Source: Dermacentor variabilis
Taxonomy: Eukaryota > Arthropoda > Arachnida > Ixodida > Ixodidae
DNA length: 64,000 nucleotides
NCBI RefSeq assembly: GCF_050947875.1
Contig: NC_134573.1
Coordinates: 34,059,615-34,123,614, forward strand
Reading direction: 5' to 3'
Below the pieces are notes generated by a model that saw nothing but the letters and a program-made list of their open reading frames with translations, ran no database searches and was not told the origin of the DNA. Positions within the stretch are counted from its first letter, which is position 1, and every line of letters begins with the position of its first letter. Shown here in pieces: positions 1 through 9,334 of the stretch. Made by a program: the position numbers and the translations under genes.

Positions 1-3000
1 AAGTTCTATACCATGAGTAAGTACAGAAGTCCTACCAGGCCTCTCAGAGAACAGACCTTGAAACTCTTGTAATAGCTGGTGTAGTTCGGTTTTCTGCTCG
101 GGCGACAGCGGTGCTTTACTGATAAGGTCACTAATGACTTGACCGGTGTCTTCCCTGTTCGTCACTGAGCCTAGTCCCGGAAGCTCGACCGGAAGCTCTT
201 CAGGAACGTTTACCATCATGCACACCACTGCTTCCCTTTGTCTATAAGGTTTGAGCAGATTACAGTGGTAAACTTGCTGTGCTTTCCGCTTTCCTGGCAG
301 ACTTACCACGTAGTTAACGTCCGACAGTTTCTGAACAATTCGTGCTGGGCCCTCCCACTGCACGTCTAGTTTGTTGTTTAGCGATGTGCGCAATATCATG
401 ACCTCATCGCCAACCTCAAAACGACGGGCCCTGGCTGTCCGATCATAATAAACCTTGGCCCTCTGCTGGGCCTTTGTCATTGCTTCACCTGACAACTCCT
501 GTGCCCTTCTTAAGCGTTCGAGGAGCTTAAGCACGTACTCCACCACGACTGGGTCGTCGCCCCTACCTTCCCATGATTCTCGAAGCATGCGAAGCGGAGA
601 CCGAAGCGAGCGACCGTACACCAGTTCAGCTGGCGAAAACCCCGTAGCCGCATGCGGCGCGGTCCTTAAAGCAAACATCACCCCAGGCAGACACAGCTCC
701 CAGTCAGTTTGATGTTCAAAACACAACGCTCTCAACACGCGCTTCATGACGGAGTGGAGCTTCTCAACGGAATTCGACTGTGGGTGGTACACTGAGCTGT
801 GTAGCAGCTTCACCCCACACCTTTCGAGAAAAGTTGTCGTCAAAGCGCTAGTAAACACTGTGCCCTGATCTGATTGAATTTCTGCAGGAAAACCAACTCG
901 CGCAAATATGGACAGTAGTGCATTAACTATCTCAACTGAGCTGAGTTCTTTAAGCGGCACTGCTTCAGGGAACTTTGTCGCTGGGCAGATCACAGTCAAA
1001 ATGTGTCTGTACCCCGTGGCTGTTACCGGCAGAGGTCCCACAGTATCAATAACGAGCCGTCTAAAAGGCTCCGTAATGATAGGTACCAATTTCAACGGCG
1101 CCCTCGATTTGTCCCCTGGTTTGCCCACCCGCTGACAAGTGTCACATGTCCTCACGAAATGGTCTGCGTCCCGAAAACACCCTGGCCAATAGTACTCTTG
1201 CAAGAGACGGTCCTTAGTTTTCTTAACTCCTAGGTGTCCGGACCACGAACCCCCATGCGACAAGCGCAACAGATCCTGACGATAGCATTGAGGCACGATC
1301 AGCTGATCGAACTCTACTCCTCTTCGGTCTAGATACTTCCGGTACAGGACTCCACCTCTTTCCACAAAACGCGCAGTTTTCCTGGCGATACCTTCTTTGA
1401 CATTGCAGCGCACGTTTTCCAGGCTGCCATCCTTTTTTTGCTCGGCTATCAAAGCCGACCGGCTGACTTTTAGCAACCTATCAAGTCCGTCTGACGTAGG
1501 CGCGATGAGCAAATCAGTAGATAGCTCTTCTAACTTTCCCGAATCGGGATTTTCCTCTCCAGTATCTGGCGCCTTCAACGTTACAGACTCAAGTTTATTC
1601 AGTTCGGGCGTGCTCGGAATATCAGCTTGCTGCGCCTCTGACCCTTTTTCGTTGTTTGATAACGTCGGCCCCGCAACTACCGCCTTTGCAGCGAGCTCCC
1701 GAACCTTCGATCTGGTTAAGGCCTGAACACTAGCTTCACCAAACAAAAGCCCCTTCTCGCGCAGGAGGTGATCGGACCTGTTTGAAAATAGGTACGGGTA
1801 CTGGGGTGGCAGCATAGATGACACTGCCGCCTCTGTCTCAAGCGCTCCGAAAGGTCCTTCAATAAGCACCTTTGCTACTGGCAGACACACGCTATGAGCT
1901 TCCACGGCTTGCTTGATCCATGCGCACTCGCCCGTGAACATATGGGGTTCTACATAAGACGGGTGAACTACATCCATCGTAGCTGCGGAATCGCGAAGCA
2001 CTCGGCACTCTTTCCCGTTCACGAGGAGGTCTCGCATGTAAGGCTCGAGAAGCTTCATGTTCTCGTCAGTGCTGCCTATTGAAAAAAACACAACTTTTGG
2101 TGTTGTTTCCGGACACTGCGCCGAAAAGTGACCCGGCTTCTGGCACGTATAACAAACGCCCGCTCGCCTCATCTCGAACCGCTTTCTGCGTTCGGCTTCG
2201 GCTGCCGCCGTCTCCTTAGGTTCGGTCGCACTGCTTCCACTCGCATCCGCACTACGCGTGTTCCCCTTTGCTCTCATGGGTGTGAACTTCGGCCTCTCAA
2301 ACTTCGAGCCAAATTCACCCTTTTGACCGTCCTTAGCTCCGCGAGCTCGACGCGTCACAAACTCCTCGGCTAGCTCAGCGGCTCTAGCCACCGTACTCAC
2401 GTCTGGCCTATCCAAGACCCAGTATCGCACGTTCTCAGGTAACCGACTATAAAACTGTTCTAGCCCGAAACACTGCAGAACTTTATCGTGGTCACCAAAC
2501 GCTTTCTCTTCTTTGAGCCACTCCTGCATGTTCGACATAAGCCTATACGCAAACTCTGTATATGACTCACTTCTGCCTTTCTCATTTTCCCGAAACTTCC
2601 GACGGAACGCCTCCGCAGACAGCCGGTACTTTTTTAGCAGACTCGATTTTACTTTGTCGAAATCCTCTGCTTCCTCTCTATCCAAGCGAGCGACTACGTC
2701 GGCCGCCTCGCCGGGTAACAAAGTGAGCAAGCGCTGTGGCCACGTTTCCCGAGAGAACCCCTGCTTCTCGCACGTTCGCTCAAAGTTAACCAGGAACAAA
2801 CCAATGTCCTCTCCAAGCTTAAACGGCCGCATCAGGTCAGTCATTTTGAACAATACGCGTTCTCCTGCACCGTGTGCCTGACTTCCATTACGAGCGCGTT
2901 CCATCTCTACCTCAAGACGCTTCATTTCCAAAGCGTGTTGACGGTCACGCTCTTCTTTTTCTTTCTGCTCTTTAAGTTCGCGCTCTTCTTTTTCTTTTTG

Positions 3001-3228
3001 CTCTTTAAGTTCGCGCTCCTGTTTCTCTTTTTGCTCTTTAAGTTCGCGCGCCTGTCTTTTTGACCTCTCCTCAATAGTCTCAAGGCATTCCGACAGCTCG
3101 TCATCCTCAGCCTCTAACTCAAGAATAGTCCTTAGCAGTTCAGGTTTTCTTAGTTTGTCTGAGACATCCAGACCCAACTCTCTTGCAAGCTCTAACAATT
3201 TCGGTTTGCGCAACGACTTCAAATCCAT
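1..3228 (-). CDS. Gypsy (Gmr1-like) gag-protease-integrase polyprotein, partial at window edge
   Basis: Translating the minus strand from the ATG at 3228 gives 1076 codons without a stop, running off the left edge. An in-frame TAA lies shortly upstream, supporting this start. Order seen: charged N-terminus with three 11-residue RELKEQKEKEE-like repeats (about residues 62-95); gag core (LMRPFKLGEDIGLFL onward); zinc knuckle CYTCQKPGHFSAQC (359-372); aspartic protease-like DSAAT with D413; integrase with an N-terminal H/C zinc region and catalytic D728, D787 and E822; then the start of a reverse transcriptase (ERPGR near residue 1065). Gag and pol share one frame. Integrase precedes RT, the reverse of most Ty3/Gypsy elements and as in Gmr1-like elements. 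DSAA replaces the usual DSGA/DTGA, and the last integrase spacing is D-x34-E. Function by family: virion-like particle formation, processing and integration of retrotransposon cDNA. The domain assignments are direct; continued RT/RNase H beyond the edge is inferred. Confidence 0.92.
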   Translation of the reverse strand, partial: MDLKSLRKPKLLELARELGLDVSDKLRKPELLRTILELEAEDDELSECLETIEERSKRQARELKEQKEKQERELKEQKEKEERELKEQKEKEERDRQHALEMKRLEVEMERARNGSQAHGAGERVLFKMTDLMRPFKLGEDIGLFLVNFERTCEKQGFSRETWPQRLLTLLPGEAADVVARLDREEAEDFDKVKSSLLKKYRLSAEAFRRKFRENEKGRSESYTEFAYRLMSNMQEWLKEEKAFGDHDKVLQCFGLEQFYSRLPENVRYWVLDRPDVSTVARAAELAEEFVTRRARGAKDGQKGEFGSKFERPKFTPMRAKGNTRSADASGSSATEPKETAAAEAERRKRFEMRRAGVCYTCQKPGHFSAQCPETTPKVVFFSIGSTDENMKLLEPYMRDLLVNGKECRVLRDSAATMDVVHPSYVEPHMFTGECAWIKQAVEAHSVCLPVAKVLIEGPFGALETEAAVSSMLPPQYPYLFSNRSDHLLREKGLLFGEASVQALTRSKVRELAAKAVVAGPTLSNNEKGSEAQQADIPSTPELNKLESVTLKAPDTGEENPDSGKLEELSTDLLIAPTSDGLDRLLKVSRSALIAEQKKDGSLENVRCNVKEGIARKTARFVERGGVLYRKYLDRRGVEFDQLIVPQCYRQDLLRLSHGGSWSGHLGVKKTKDRLLQEYYWPGCFRDADHFVRTCDTCQRVGKPGDKSRAPLKLVPIITEPFRRLVIDTVGPLPVTATGYRHILTVICPATKFPEAVPLKELSSVEIVNALLSIFARVGFPAEIQSDQGTVFTSALTTTFLERCGVKLLHSSVYHPQSNSVEKLHSVMKRVLRALCFEHQTDWELCLPGVMFALRTAPHAATGFSPAELVYGRSLRSPLRMLRESWEGRGDDPVVVEYVLKLLERLRRAQELSGEAMTKAQQRAKVYYDRTARARRFEVGDEVMILRTSLNNKLDVQWEGPARIVQKLSDVNYVVSLPGKRKAQQVYHCNLLKPYRQREAVVCMMVNVPEELPVELPGLGSVTNREDTGQVISDLISKAPLSPEQKTELHQLLQEFQGLFSERPGRTSVLTHGIEL

Positions 3229-3582
3229 GGCTGCTCTGAATGCTGCTTTCTCTACTGCTTACTATTGTCTTGCCGCAAACTAACCCGGCAGCAACGACAA
3301 CCACAATTACCAGCTCTGTTTCTGACACTAACAAAAGCCTGGCAAAGCTCAGAAGAAGAAAGTCCCGCACTCACCTAACCTCGCAGGCAGGAATTCCGCG
3401 CAGTCGTTCCGCTGCAGGCAACCAGTCGTCACACAGGGCTCGTTGCACTGCTCCCGGATCGTCGTTGAGCTTCTCAGCATACAGTCAACTGCATCTCTTT
3501 GCTGCTGGCCTCCGTTGTCGCGATCTCGCCGCTGGCAGACAGTTGTTTGAAGTCGTAGGCGATCTCACCGCTGCCAACCAGA
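3229..3582 (-). other. Leader of the edge Gypsy element, with primer binding site
   Basis: This is the untranslated stretch between the LTR and the gag ATG. Directly inside the LTR, after a 2-nt spacer, the minus strand reads TGGTTGGCAGCGGTGAGA (3580 down to 3563). It begins with TGG as expected for priming by a tRNA ending CCA. The related element at 37.8-44.4 kb has TGGCTGACAGCGGTGAGA in the same place. The tRNA was not identified. Confidence 0.65.
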
Positions 3583-3870
3583 TGTTTGGGATCTGACTGC
3601 TGGTACGATCTGTTGGGAACTCGGCGCTGACGCCCGTGGTTGTACCTGGGTCGCAAGCCCCAAGGGTAGCGTTGGCCTGGCGGCCTGGGGTACAACTGGA
3701 AGCATCCGAAGGTCCCGGCAAAGCATGAGTCGACTGGTAACAACGAAACAACTTGTTTATTTTAACATCGCAAAGAGTTGGCGGTCAGGTTTGACCGAAG
3801 TAGAGAGACGGGAGAGCACTTCACTCAACAGAAGAAATCGGAGCCCTCTTTTTGGCGTCCGGGGGCAGCT

Positions 3871-3879
3871 GTTTTTATA
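3871..3879 (-). promoter_or_regulatory. TATA box in the LTR of the edge Gypsy element
   Basis: The minus strand reads TATAAAAAC, correctly placed upstream of the AATAAA at 3756-3761 for an LTR promoter. It would drive the minus-strand gag-pol frame starting at 3228. Confidence 0.5.
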
Positions 3880-4053
3880 CTCTCGCAGTTGAGGGCAAGA
3901 AGGAACCCCTCAAAAGACGAGCACGTGAATGTACAATGAGCTAATGGTGACGCACACTGTCGTAGCGATGCCGTAGCACCATGTCGAGCACGATCTCGTA
4001 GCACCCTGTCGTGGCGCTGCCGGTCGGACACAATGACTGTAATGAGAGGATGG

Positions 4054-4194
4054 TCCCTGCTTTGGCATCGCCTGTTTCGGGCACAATGACTGGAACGAGA
4101 TCCCTGCTTTGGCATCGCCTGTTTCGGGCACAATGACTGGAATGAGATCCCTGCTTTGGCATCGCCTGTTTCGGGCACAATGACTGGAATGCGA
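4054..4194. repeat. 47-bp tandem repeat, three units, in the LTR U3
   Basis: Units start at 4054, 4101 and 4148, each beginning TCCCTGCTTTGGCATCGCC and differing at only a few positions. Partial units flank the array. It lies upstream of the TATA box, where reiterated enhancer units are common in LTR elements; that role is inferred. Confidence 0.85.
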
Positions 4195-4234
4195 GGATGA
4201 TCCCTAGGCGGTCGCATCGCCGCAGTCGCGCCTG

Positions 4235-4667
4235 GAAACACCTGGCGATGAGTGTTGCGGCGACGACGATCGGGCCAAAATGTCTGCCGCCCCGCCGCAG
4301 TCGCGCCGGCAAAACCACGTGTCGCAGGCGAAACGCAACAGTGCCATTACGACAACCGTACGGCTGGCCCTTTCCTGCATCGCTTTCCGCCCTGAAAGCA
4401 CGAAACGCCCACCAAGTCGAATGGCTTGACATTTGAATATATAGCTTCAAAGGCAGGCCAACAAAACAAATTTCGCGCCTTCTAAAACAAAATGACGTCA
4501 CTTCGGCTTTCAGCGGATATGGCGTCACATTATTTTTTCTTCCGCCGGAAGTGTTCCCTCCACATACAGATGGCGCTAAGCCCCATGAACCGCCGATGAA
4601 CCACCATGTTTCGAACGTATGGGATCCTATGGAACCTTCGCTACCATGTATATTTACCTTGAGCCAT
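4235..4667. other. Spacer, no gene recognised
   Basis: A non-coding interval between the Gypsy LTR and the Penelope-like element. Reading frames crossing it run through the LTR tandem repeats and show no domain. Part of it may still be LTR, because the LTR outer boundary is uncertain. Confidence 0.4.
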
Positions 4668-5050
4668 ACTTGAAACAGAACAGCGCGTATTTTGACAGGG
4701 TCAAGGAGGGAGACACGACACGGACGAGCGCTGATTTGCAACTGAAGTTTACTGCTCGGAAAGAGGAAACAACAGGAGAAACCAAAAAACACACATAGAT
4801 TCACAGGCAATCATACATGCCACACTGAACAAAGGAGATAACTGTAATCATCAAAGCCCCCCCCCCCCCCCGGCTAAAAATGCTAGTTCTTTGGACGTAA
4901 TCGATAAGGAGGGGCTACTGACGCATGCGTCTTTTGACCGGGCGTTGTGCGCTGCTTCGATGATTTCACACGTTAGATCTTTACTATGTTTACTTAAAAC
5001 CTGTGTTTGAACGAAGTCATGGTGACAAGCTTTGCGTTCGCAGTCTCTAC

Positions 5051-6453
5051 CAACGTTACTAGACTAGCTTCAGTTTTCAAACTCGGCGCCGTTGCGCGGA
5101 ACCGCCACCCGCCCGCGCCTTTGTGGCGCTGCAGTCGCGCCCAGCTTCACTTCCTCACTAGACGGATACGCGGGCGGGCCGGACTAAGCACGCGGTGCAG
5201 CGTTGGTGTATTCTGTGGATCGTTGTTGGCGGCAAATTTCAGCAAGCATGTCATACGCGAAATTGTAGTCTTCACGGAGTTTGTTAAGAAAATCAGAGAC
5301 GATGCCGACGTGCTGCGTACCTGGCTGCATAGGTGGCTATCGGAACAATGTCGACGGTTCGGCGCGCCACTTTTTCTGTGCTCCCAGCAATGCGACGCTT
5401 CGCTCGGCGTGAAACAGAGCGATTCCTCGTGCCGATAGAGAACTCTCTGCGAAATCAACGGCACGCGCTCGTGCCACTGCTGCCGCGTTCGTCGTCGTCT
5501 TCCACAGCTGGCTGCGTGGCGGTTAATCTTTCCAGCGTAGAATTTCACTTCTGTCGTCGTAATGTGGAGGCCGCGTATACGGGGGTATGAGCCATTGCTT
5601 AAGGGAGTATGAGCCACTCATTGTCTTACGTAACGAACAGATTTAATTTTGAAGAAATTTAATTTCGAAGAATCACAAGCGGAAAATCGCGGGCGAAGGC
5701 TGCTAACCACGCCGCCGAGCAAACTCGAGACATCGAACGCAAGCCACAACTGCGGACTGCGGGCATACCGTGAGTGACGTCGTTCTCTCCGTCGCAGCCA
5801 ATTGTGTGTGTACCCTCATAATTGAGAAATGTTTTATTGAACCCTCGGGATTAACCTAGTGATAAACACAGGGGCCGCATGTTTCAGCTTCGCTGGTTAA
5901 CCGTCTTCACAGAGTGGCAGAACCGACTTTCTTTTTTTTTTTTTTTTTGGCTTGTGTGTTCAAAGACTTACCTCACCTTTCTTTTTGTAGCGCTTCTTTG
6001 GCGTGGTGAGAAGCTTCAGTGGGGCTGAAGATCATCTTACGATCACGCACTTTGGCCAGATCATCAGGCTCCTGAGTCTAAACTGCGCGAAACGTTAAGA
6101 CAGGAAGAAACACACGACATTTAGAAACGCAACTTCTGCGCTTCGCGGTATGCGTTTCTTCCTTTCGTGCAGTTTACCCTTCTTTCAGTATGAACCAACT
6201 GGCCCGATAAATTTTATTGCTGTAGGTGGATACCGCGTTCTCATGGTATCACTAATTCGGACAAGGGAGAACGCCAGCGAGCGTAAAACACGCGCAAAGT
6301 GCCCGTCCGCACAAGCTCAAGGCGGCGGGGAGGTGTCTGCATTGGAGCTCGATGGAACGAGGCTGCAATCTGGCGGCTGTCACAGAAGTGGCGACAGCGG
6401 CTGTAGGCACGCGGGCAGATAGTTTTACAACTGAAGCTAGTCTAGTAACGTTG
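5051..6453. mobile_element. Non-autonomous TIR DNA transposon (8-bp target duplication)
   Basis: The 1403-bp insert starts CAACGTTACTAGACTAGCTT and ends with its exact complement, so TIRs are identical over at least 24 bp. Both sides carry the 8-bp duplication GTCTCTAC (5043-5050 and 6454-6461). No transposase domain was found inside. TIRs beginning CA with an 8-bp duplication suit the hAT or P superfamilies; I could not choose between them. It contains a run of 16 or more T near 5931. It sits inside the GIY-YIG coding region of Penelope copy a. Confidence 0.85.
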
Positions 6454-7666
6454 GTCTCTACAGTGGATGCCAAGATGCCCTTTTACAGTATTATGCATAT
6501 TGTTGTTGTGCTCCTTCAGGCGTTCATTAAGGCATCTCCCCGTTTGACCGACATAAAGCCTACCACATGGCAACGGAATGGCGTAGACAACTCCCTCTTT
6601 ACAAGAGACGAATTGATTTTCATGTTTGATGTTGCACTCCCTTGGAATGAAATCGCTATTAACCATTTTGCACATCTCCCAAGCTTATCCGGAGCCGAGA
6701 AAACGACTCTGACACATACTCTGTTAGCTATCTTTCTTATTCTTTGGGAGACATGATGAATATAAGGAACTACAGTGTTTTTTTTTTCTTTCTCCTTTCC
6801 TCTCATCGAATCTACCCATTGTCCTTTTCTGTTTTTGCTAAAACTACTGAGGATAGTTTCTGACACTGACACTAGCAGCTGCTTGGGATAACCAGCCTTT
6901 ACCAAACGATCTGTTTGATGACTGAGGCTATCTTACACGGAGTGCATGCAAGAGTTGTTAAGCGCGTTGTGATAGCATGGTTTGGCCACAGCTAGTTTAA
7001 CCAGCTTGGAATGAGAAGGCGTAAAATGTAGCAATGGCTTATTGCTTCCTGGTTTGTGGTTCGTAAGACCAACCGTGTGATGTTGCATTAATCTGACTTT
7101 GGTGTCCAAAAATCTGATGACGTCGTTTTCTGGCACTTCAGTGGTTAATATGAGCGGATGAAGGCACTGAACAAACGTGTCTTTCATCTGCGTAAAGGCT
7201 GCGTCAAATTTCACCACACTTGTGCCTATAAGAACAAGAAAGTCGTCTACATTGCAAAAACACTGTAAAACATTTGACCCTTTCAATTTATCCTGGAGCC
7301 TTCTACCTTTTTGTGCTAATAATAATTCACTAACAAGGGGGCTATGCATGAGCCTATGCAGACTCCCCGTTTTTGCAAGTAAAGCTCGCCGTCCCAGGAA
7401 ATGAATGTAGAACTTAGGTACACTTGGCGTAGTTCTAAAAAGCCGCCGACGGTTACGCCGGCCTTGTTTTGGAATTAAATTGATCCTTGTCGGTCAATAC
7501 ATTCCTCTATGGTCGAGAAAAGCTCATAATGCGGTAGTGAATAATATAAGTCCTTAAAGCAAAACAGCAGACCATCACTCATTCGTTCTTCTTGATTTCT
7601 AAACACTGGATTACATCCTGCGAATTCTTCACCTGGTACGAATCGTCTAACGAGAGCGAATTGCAA
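6442..7666 (-). pseudogene. Penelope-like RT and GIY-YIG endonuclease, degenerate
   Basis: Minus-strand frames give a PLE reverse transcriptase in pieces. A segment with KDLYYSLPHYELFSTI ends at 7475. A second (7349-6933) carries the catalytic box as CNVDDFLVL, where YVDD is usual, then FLDTKVRLMQHHT and SKLVKLAVAKPCYHNAL. After another frameshift, 6675-6442 encodes the endonuclease with VVYAIPLPCGRLYVGQTGRC, the GVVY...YVG form of GIY-YIG. The rest of the endonuclease lies beyond the inserted transposon at 5042-4850. By family, the RT copies the element RNA at nicked target DNA and the endonuclease makes the nick. Stops and frameshifts indicate a dead copy. Confidence 0.82.
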
Positions 7667-7752
7667 ATCTTCTTTAGAAAAACGGCTGCAGTTTTTGCTA
7701 AGTTTTTTTGTGTAGTCTTATCTGAGGCACGCACATGGCAAAAAAAACTGTA

Positions 7753-9008
7753 GCCGTTTCTTTAAAGAAGATTTTAAATTCGCTCACGTTAGACGATCCG
7801 TACCAAGTGAAGAATTGCTAGGATGTAATCCAGTTTTTAGAAACTAACAAGAACAGAGGACTGATGGCCTGCTCTTTTGACGCAGTCTTTACGTAGATCA
7901 GAGACACCATTGTTCAGTGCCTTCATCCGCTCATATTAAGCACTGAAGTGCCAGAAAACGATGTCATCAGATTTTTGGGTATCAAACTTAGATTAATGCA
8001 ACATCACACGTGTTTGTCTTACGAACCACGAAGCAATACGCCATTGCTACCTTTTACGTCATCTCATTCCAAGCTGGTTAAACGAGCCATGGCCAAATCA
8101 TGCTATCACAACGGGCTTAACAAATCTTGCATGCACTCCATGCAAGATAGCTTCAATGATCAGATAGTCTGGTAAAGGCTGGTTATCCCAAGCAGCTGCT
8201 AGTGTCAGTGTCAGAAACCATCCTCAGCAGTTTGAGCAAAAACAGAAAAGGATAGCGGGTAGATTCGATGTCACGAAAGGAAAAAGAAAAAAAAACTCTG
8301 TAGTTCCTTATATTCATCATGTCTCCCACAGAATAAAAAAGATAGCTGACAGAGTATGTGTCACTCATTCTCTCGGCTCGGTATAAGCTTGGGAAGATGT
8401 GCAAAATGGTTAATACCGATTTCGTTCCAAGAGAGTGCAACATCAAAGATTAAAATCAATTCGTCTCTTGTAAAGCGGGGGTTGTCTACGCCATTCCCAT
8501 GTCATGTGGCAGGCATTATGTCGGTCAAACGGGGAGATGCCTTAATGAACGCCTGAAGGAGCACAACAACAATGTGCATAATGCTGTAAAAAGGCAGCTT
8601 GGCATCCACTGTAGAGCCTGTGACAGGAAAGCTTGCCACCCTGACTTCGCTCGAACGCAGGTTTTAAGTAAACACAGTAACCAACTAACGAGTGAAATCA
8701 TCGAAGCAGCGCACATCGCCTGGTCAAAAGACGCATGCGTCAGTAGCCCCTCCTTATCGATTACGTCCAAAGAACTGGCATTTTTAGCGAGGGGGGGGGG
8801 GGCTTTGATGATTACAGTTATCTCCTTTGTTCGGTGTTGCATGTATGATTGACTGTGAATCTATGTATGTTTTATTTGTTTCTCCTGTTGTTTGGAGCTG
8901 TTATATATTCGTCTTTCCAAGCAATAAACTTCAGTTGCAAGTAAGCGCTCGTCCGTGTCGTGTCGGCCTCCTTGTCCCTGTCAAAATACGCGCTGTTCTG
9001 TTCCAAAC
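7753..9008 (+). mobile_element. Penelope-like element, copy b (plus), internally deleted
   Basis: This is the inverted partner of copy a. It begins with the same RT segment (about 7753-7880), then jumps at CTTTTGACGCAG (near 7885) past the stretch that contains the RT catalytic box in copy a. It resumes at the MPENDVIRFLGIKLRLMQHHT-like region (7948), continues through the endonuclease (8400-8760) and ends in a shared 3' tail near 9008. The tail has a poly-G run at about 8791 and AATAAA near 8922. It cannot encode a complete RT. Confidence 0.8.
8499..8852 (+). pseudogene. GIY-YIG endonuclease fragment of Penelope copy b
   Basis: The 117-codon open frame starts inside the GIY-YIG module (CGRHYVGQTGRCLNERLKEH) and continues through the family's cysteine/histidine-rich part (HCRACDRKACHPDF) to SITSKELAFL. 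The upstream part, including the GVVY half of the motif, lies in the same frame from about 8468 but is preceded by a stop. This is endonuclease C-terminal sequence only and is not expected to work alone. Confidence 0.72.
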
Positions 9009-9332
9009 ATTGAAAGGAGTGTCGCATTTCCAGCACTCTTTGTTGCCTAAGAAAGGTGACATCAACACCACCGACAGTGCAGATGCTGATTGAATGGTGA
9101 CGTTTCGGCGAGCAATAGAAATGGATCCCACGTCCATGCACAAATAGGTGAGGTGCAAGTAGCTGCAACCTTCGTTCGTCGATGGCCGGAGGGATGAAGG
9201 TTCCCTCGCGTGGACAGATTTCAGACAAAGCGCCAGGAAGACAGCAATAGAAGCCTGTAACATGCAAAAGGCCCGGAAAATTATTTTTATCGTAGCAGTT
9301 ATGGGATCGTTCACATGCAGCTCCCTGCTCAT
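8931..9332 (-). CDS. Hypothetical ORF with possible internal signal peptide (weak)
   Basis: The 133-codon minus frame has an internal methionine at about residue 28 followed by a hydrophobic run (MLQASIAVFLALCLKSVHA) that reads like a signal peptide with an AHA-type cleavage site. A cysteine-containing segment follows (STNEGCSYLHLTYLC). Tick saliva proteins often look like this, but I recognise no family. The frame's 3' end runs into the Penelope 3' tail, no good splice donor was seen, and the frame may be chance. Confidence 0.2.
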   Translation of the reverse strand: MSRELHVNDPITATIKIIFRAFCMLQASIAVFLALCLKSVHAREPSSLRPSTNEGCSYLHLTYLCMDVGSISIARRNVTIQSASALSVVLMSPFLGNKECWKCDTPFNVWNRTARILTGTRRPTRHGRALTCN

Positions 9333-9334
9333 GA

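Larger units (their letters stand above)
3583..4234 (-). mobile_element. LTR of the edge Gypsy element (inner end sure, outer end approximate)
   Basis: The inner end is fixed by TGTTTGGG at 3583 next to the primer binding site. On the minus strand a TATAAAAAC box (3871-3879) is followed about 115 bases later by AATAAA (3756-3761), giving a U3-R-U5 layout for minus transcription. The outer end is placed at GGAAACA near 4234 because its complement TGTTTCC resembles the other terminus. The partner LTR is outside the window, so neither this end nor a target duplication could be checked. Confidence 0.6.
4668..7692 (-). mobile_element. Penelope-like element, copy a (minus), split by a DNA transposon
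   Basis: From its 5' side (high coordinates) this copy carries RT fragments, a GIY-YIG endonuclease and a 3' tail ending near 4668. The 4668-5042 part is the inverted counterpart of 8640-9008 in copy b. The body is interrupted by a TIR transposon at 5051-6453 flanked by GTCTCTAC on both sides. Taking that transposon out makes the endonuclease frame continuous, so the element was still coding-like when hit. Its 5' end faces copy b across a ~60-bp spacer (about 7693-7752). The RT has stops and frameshifts. Confidence 0.82.

Noticed and set aside
4054..4194. CRISPR-like array
   Set aside because: The repeats are directly adjacent 47-bp units without spacers inside a eukaryotic LTR.
3941..4810. 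A 289-codon minus-strand gene
   Set aside because: It is generated by the 47-bp LTR tandem repeats and runs through the LTR border into unrelated flank; no domain.
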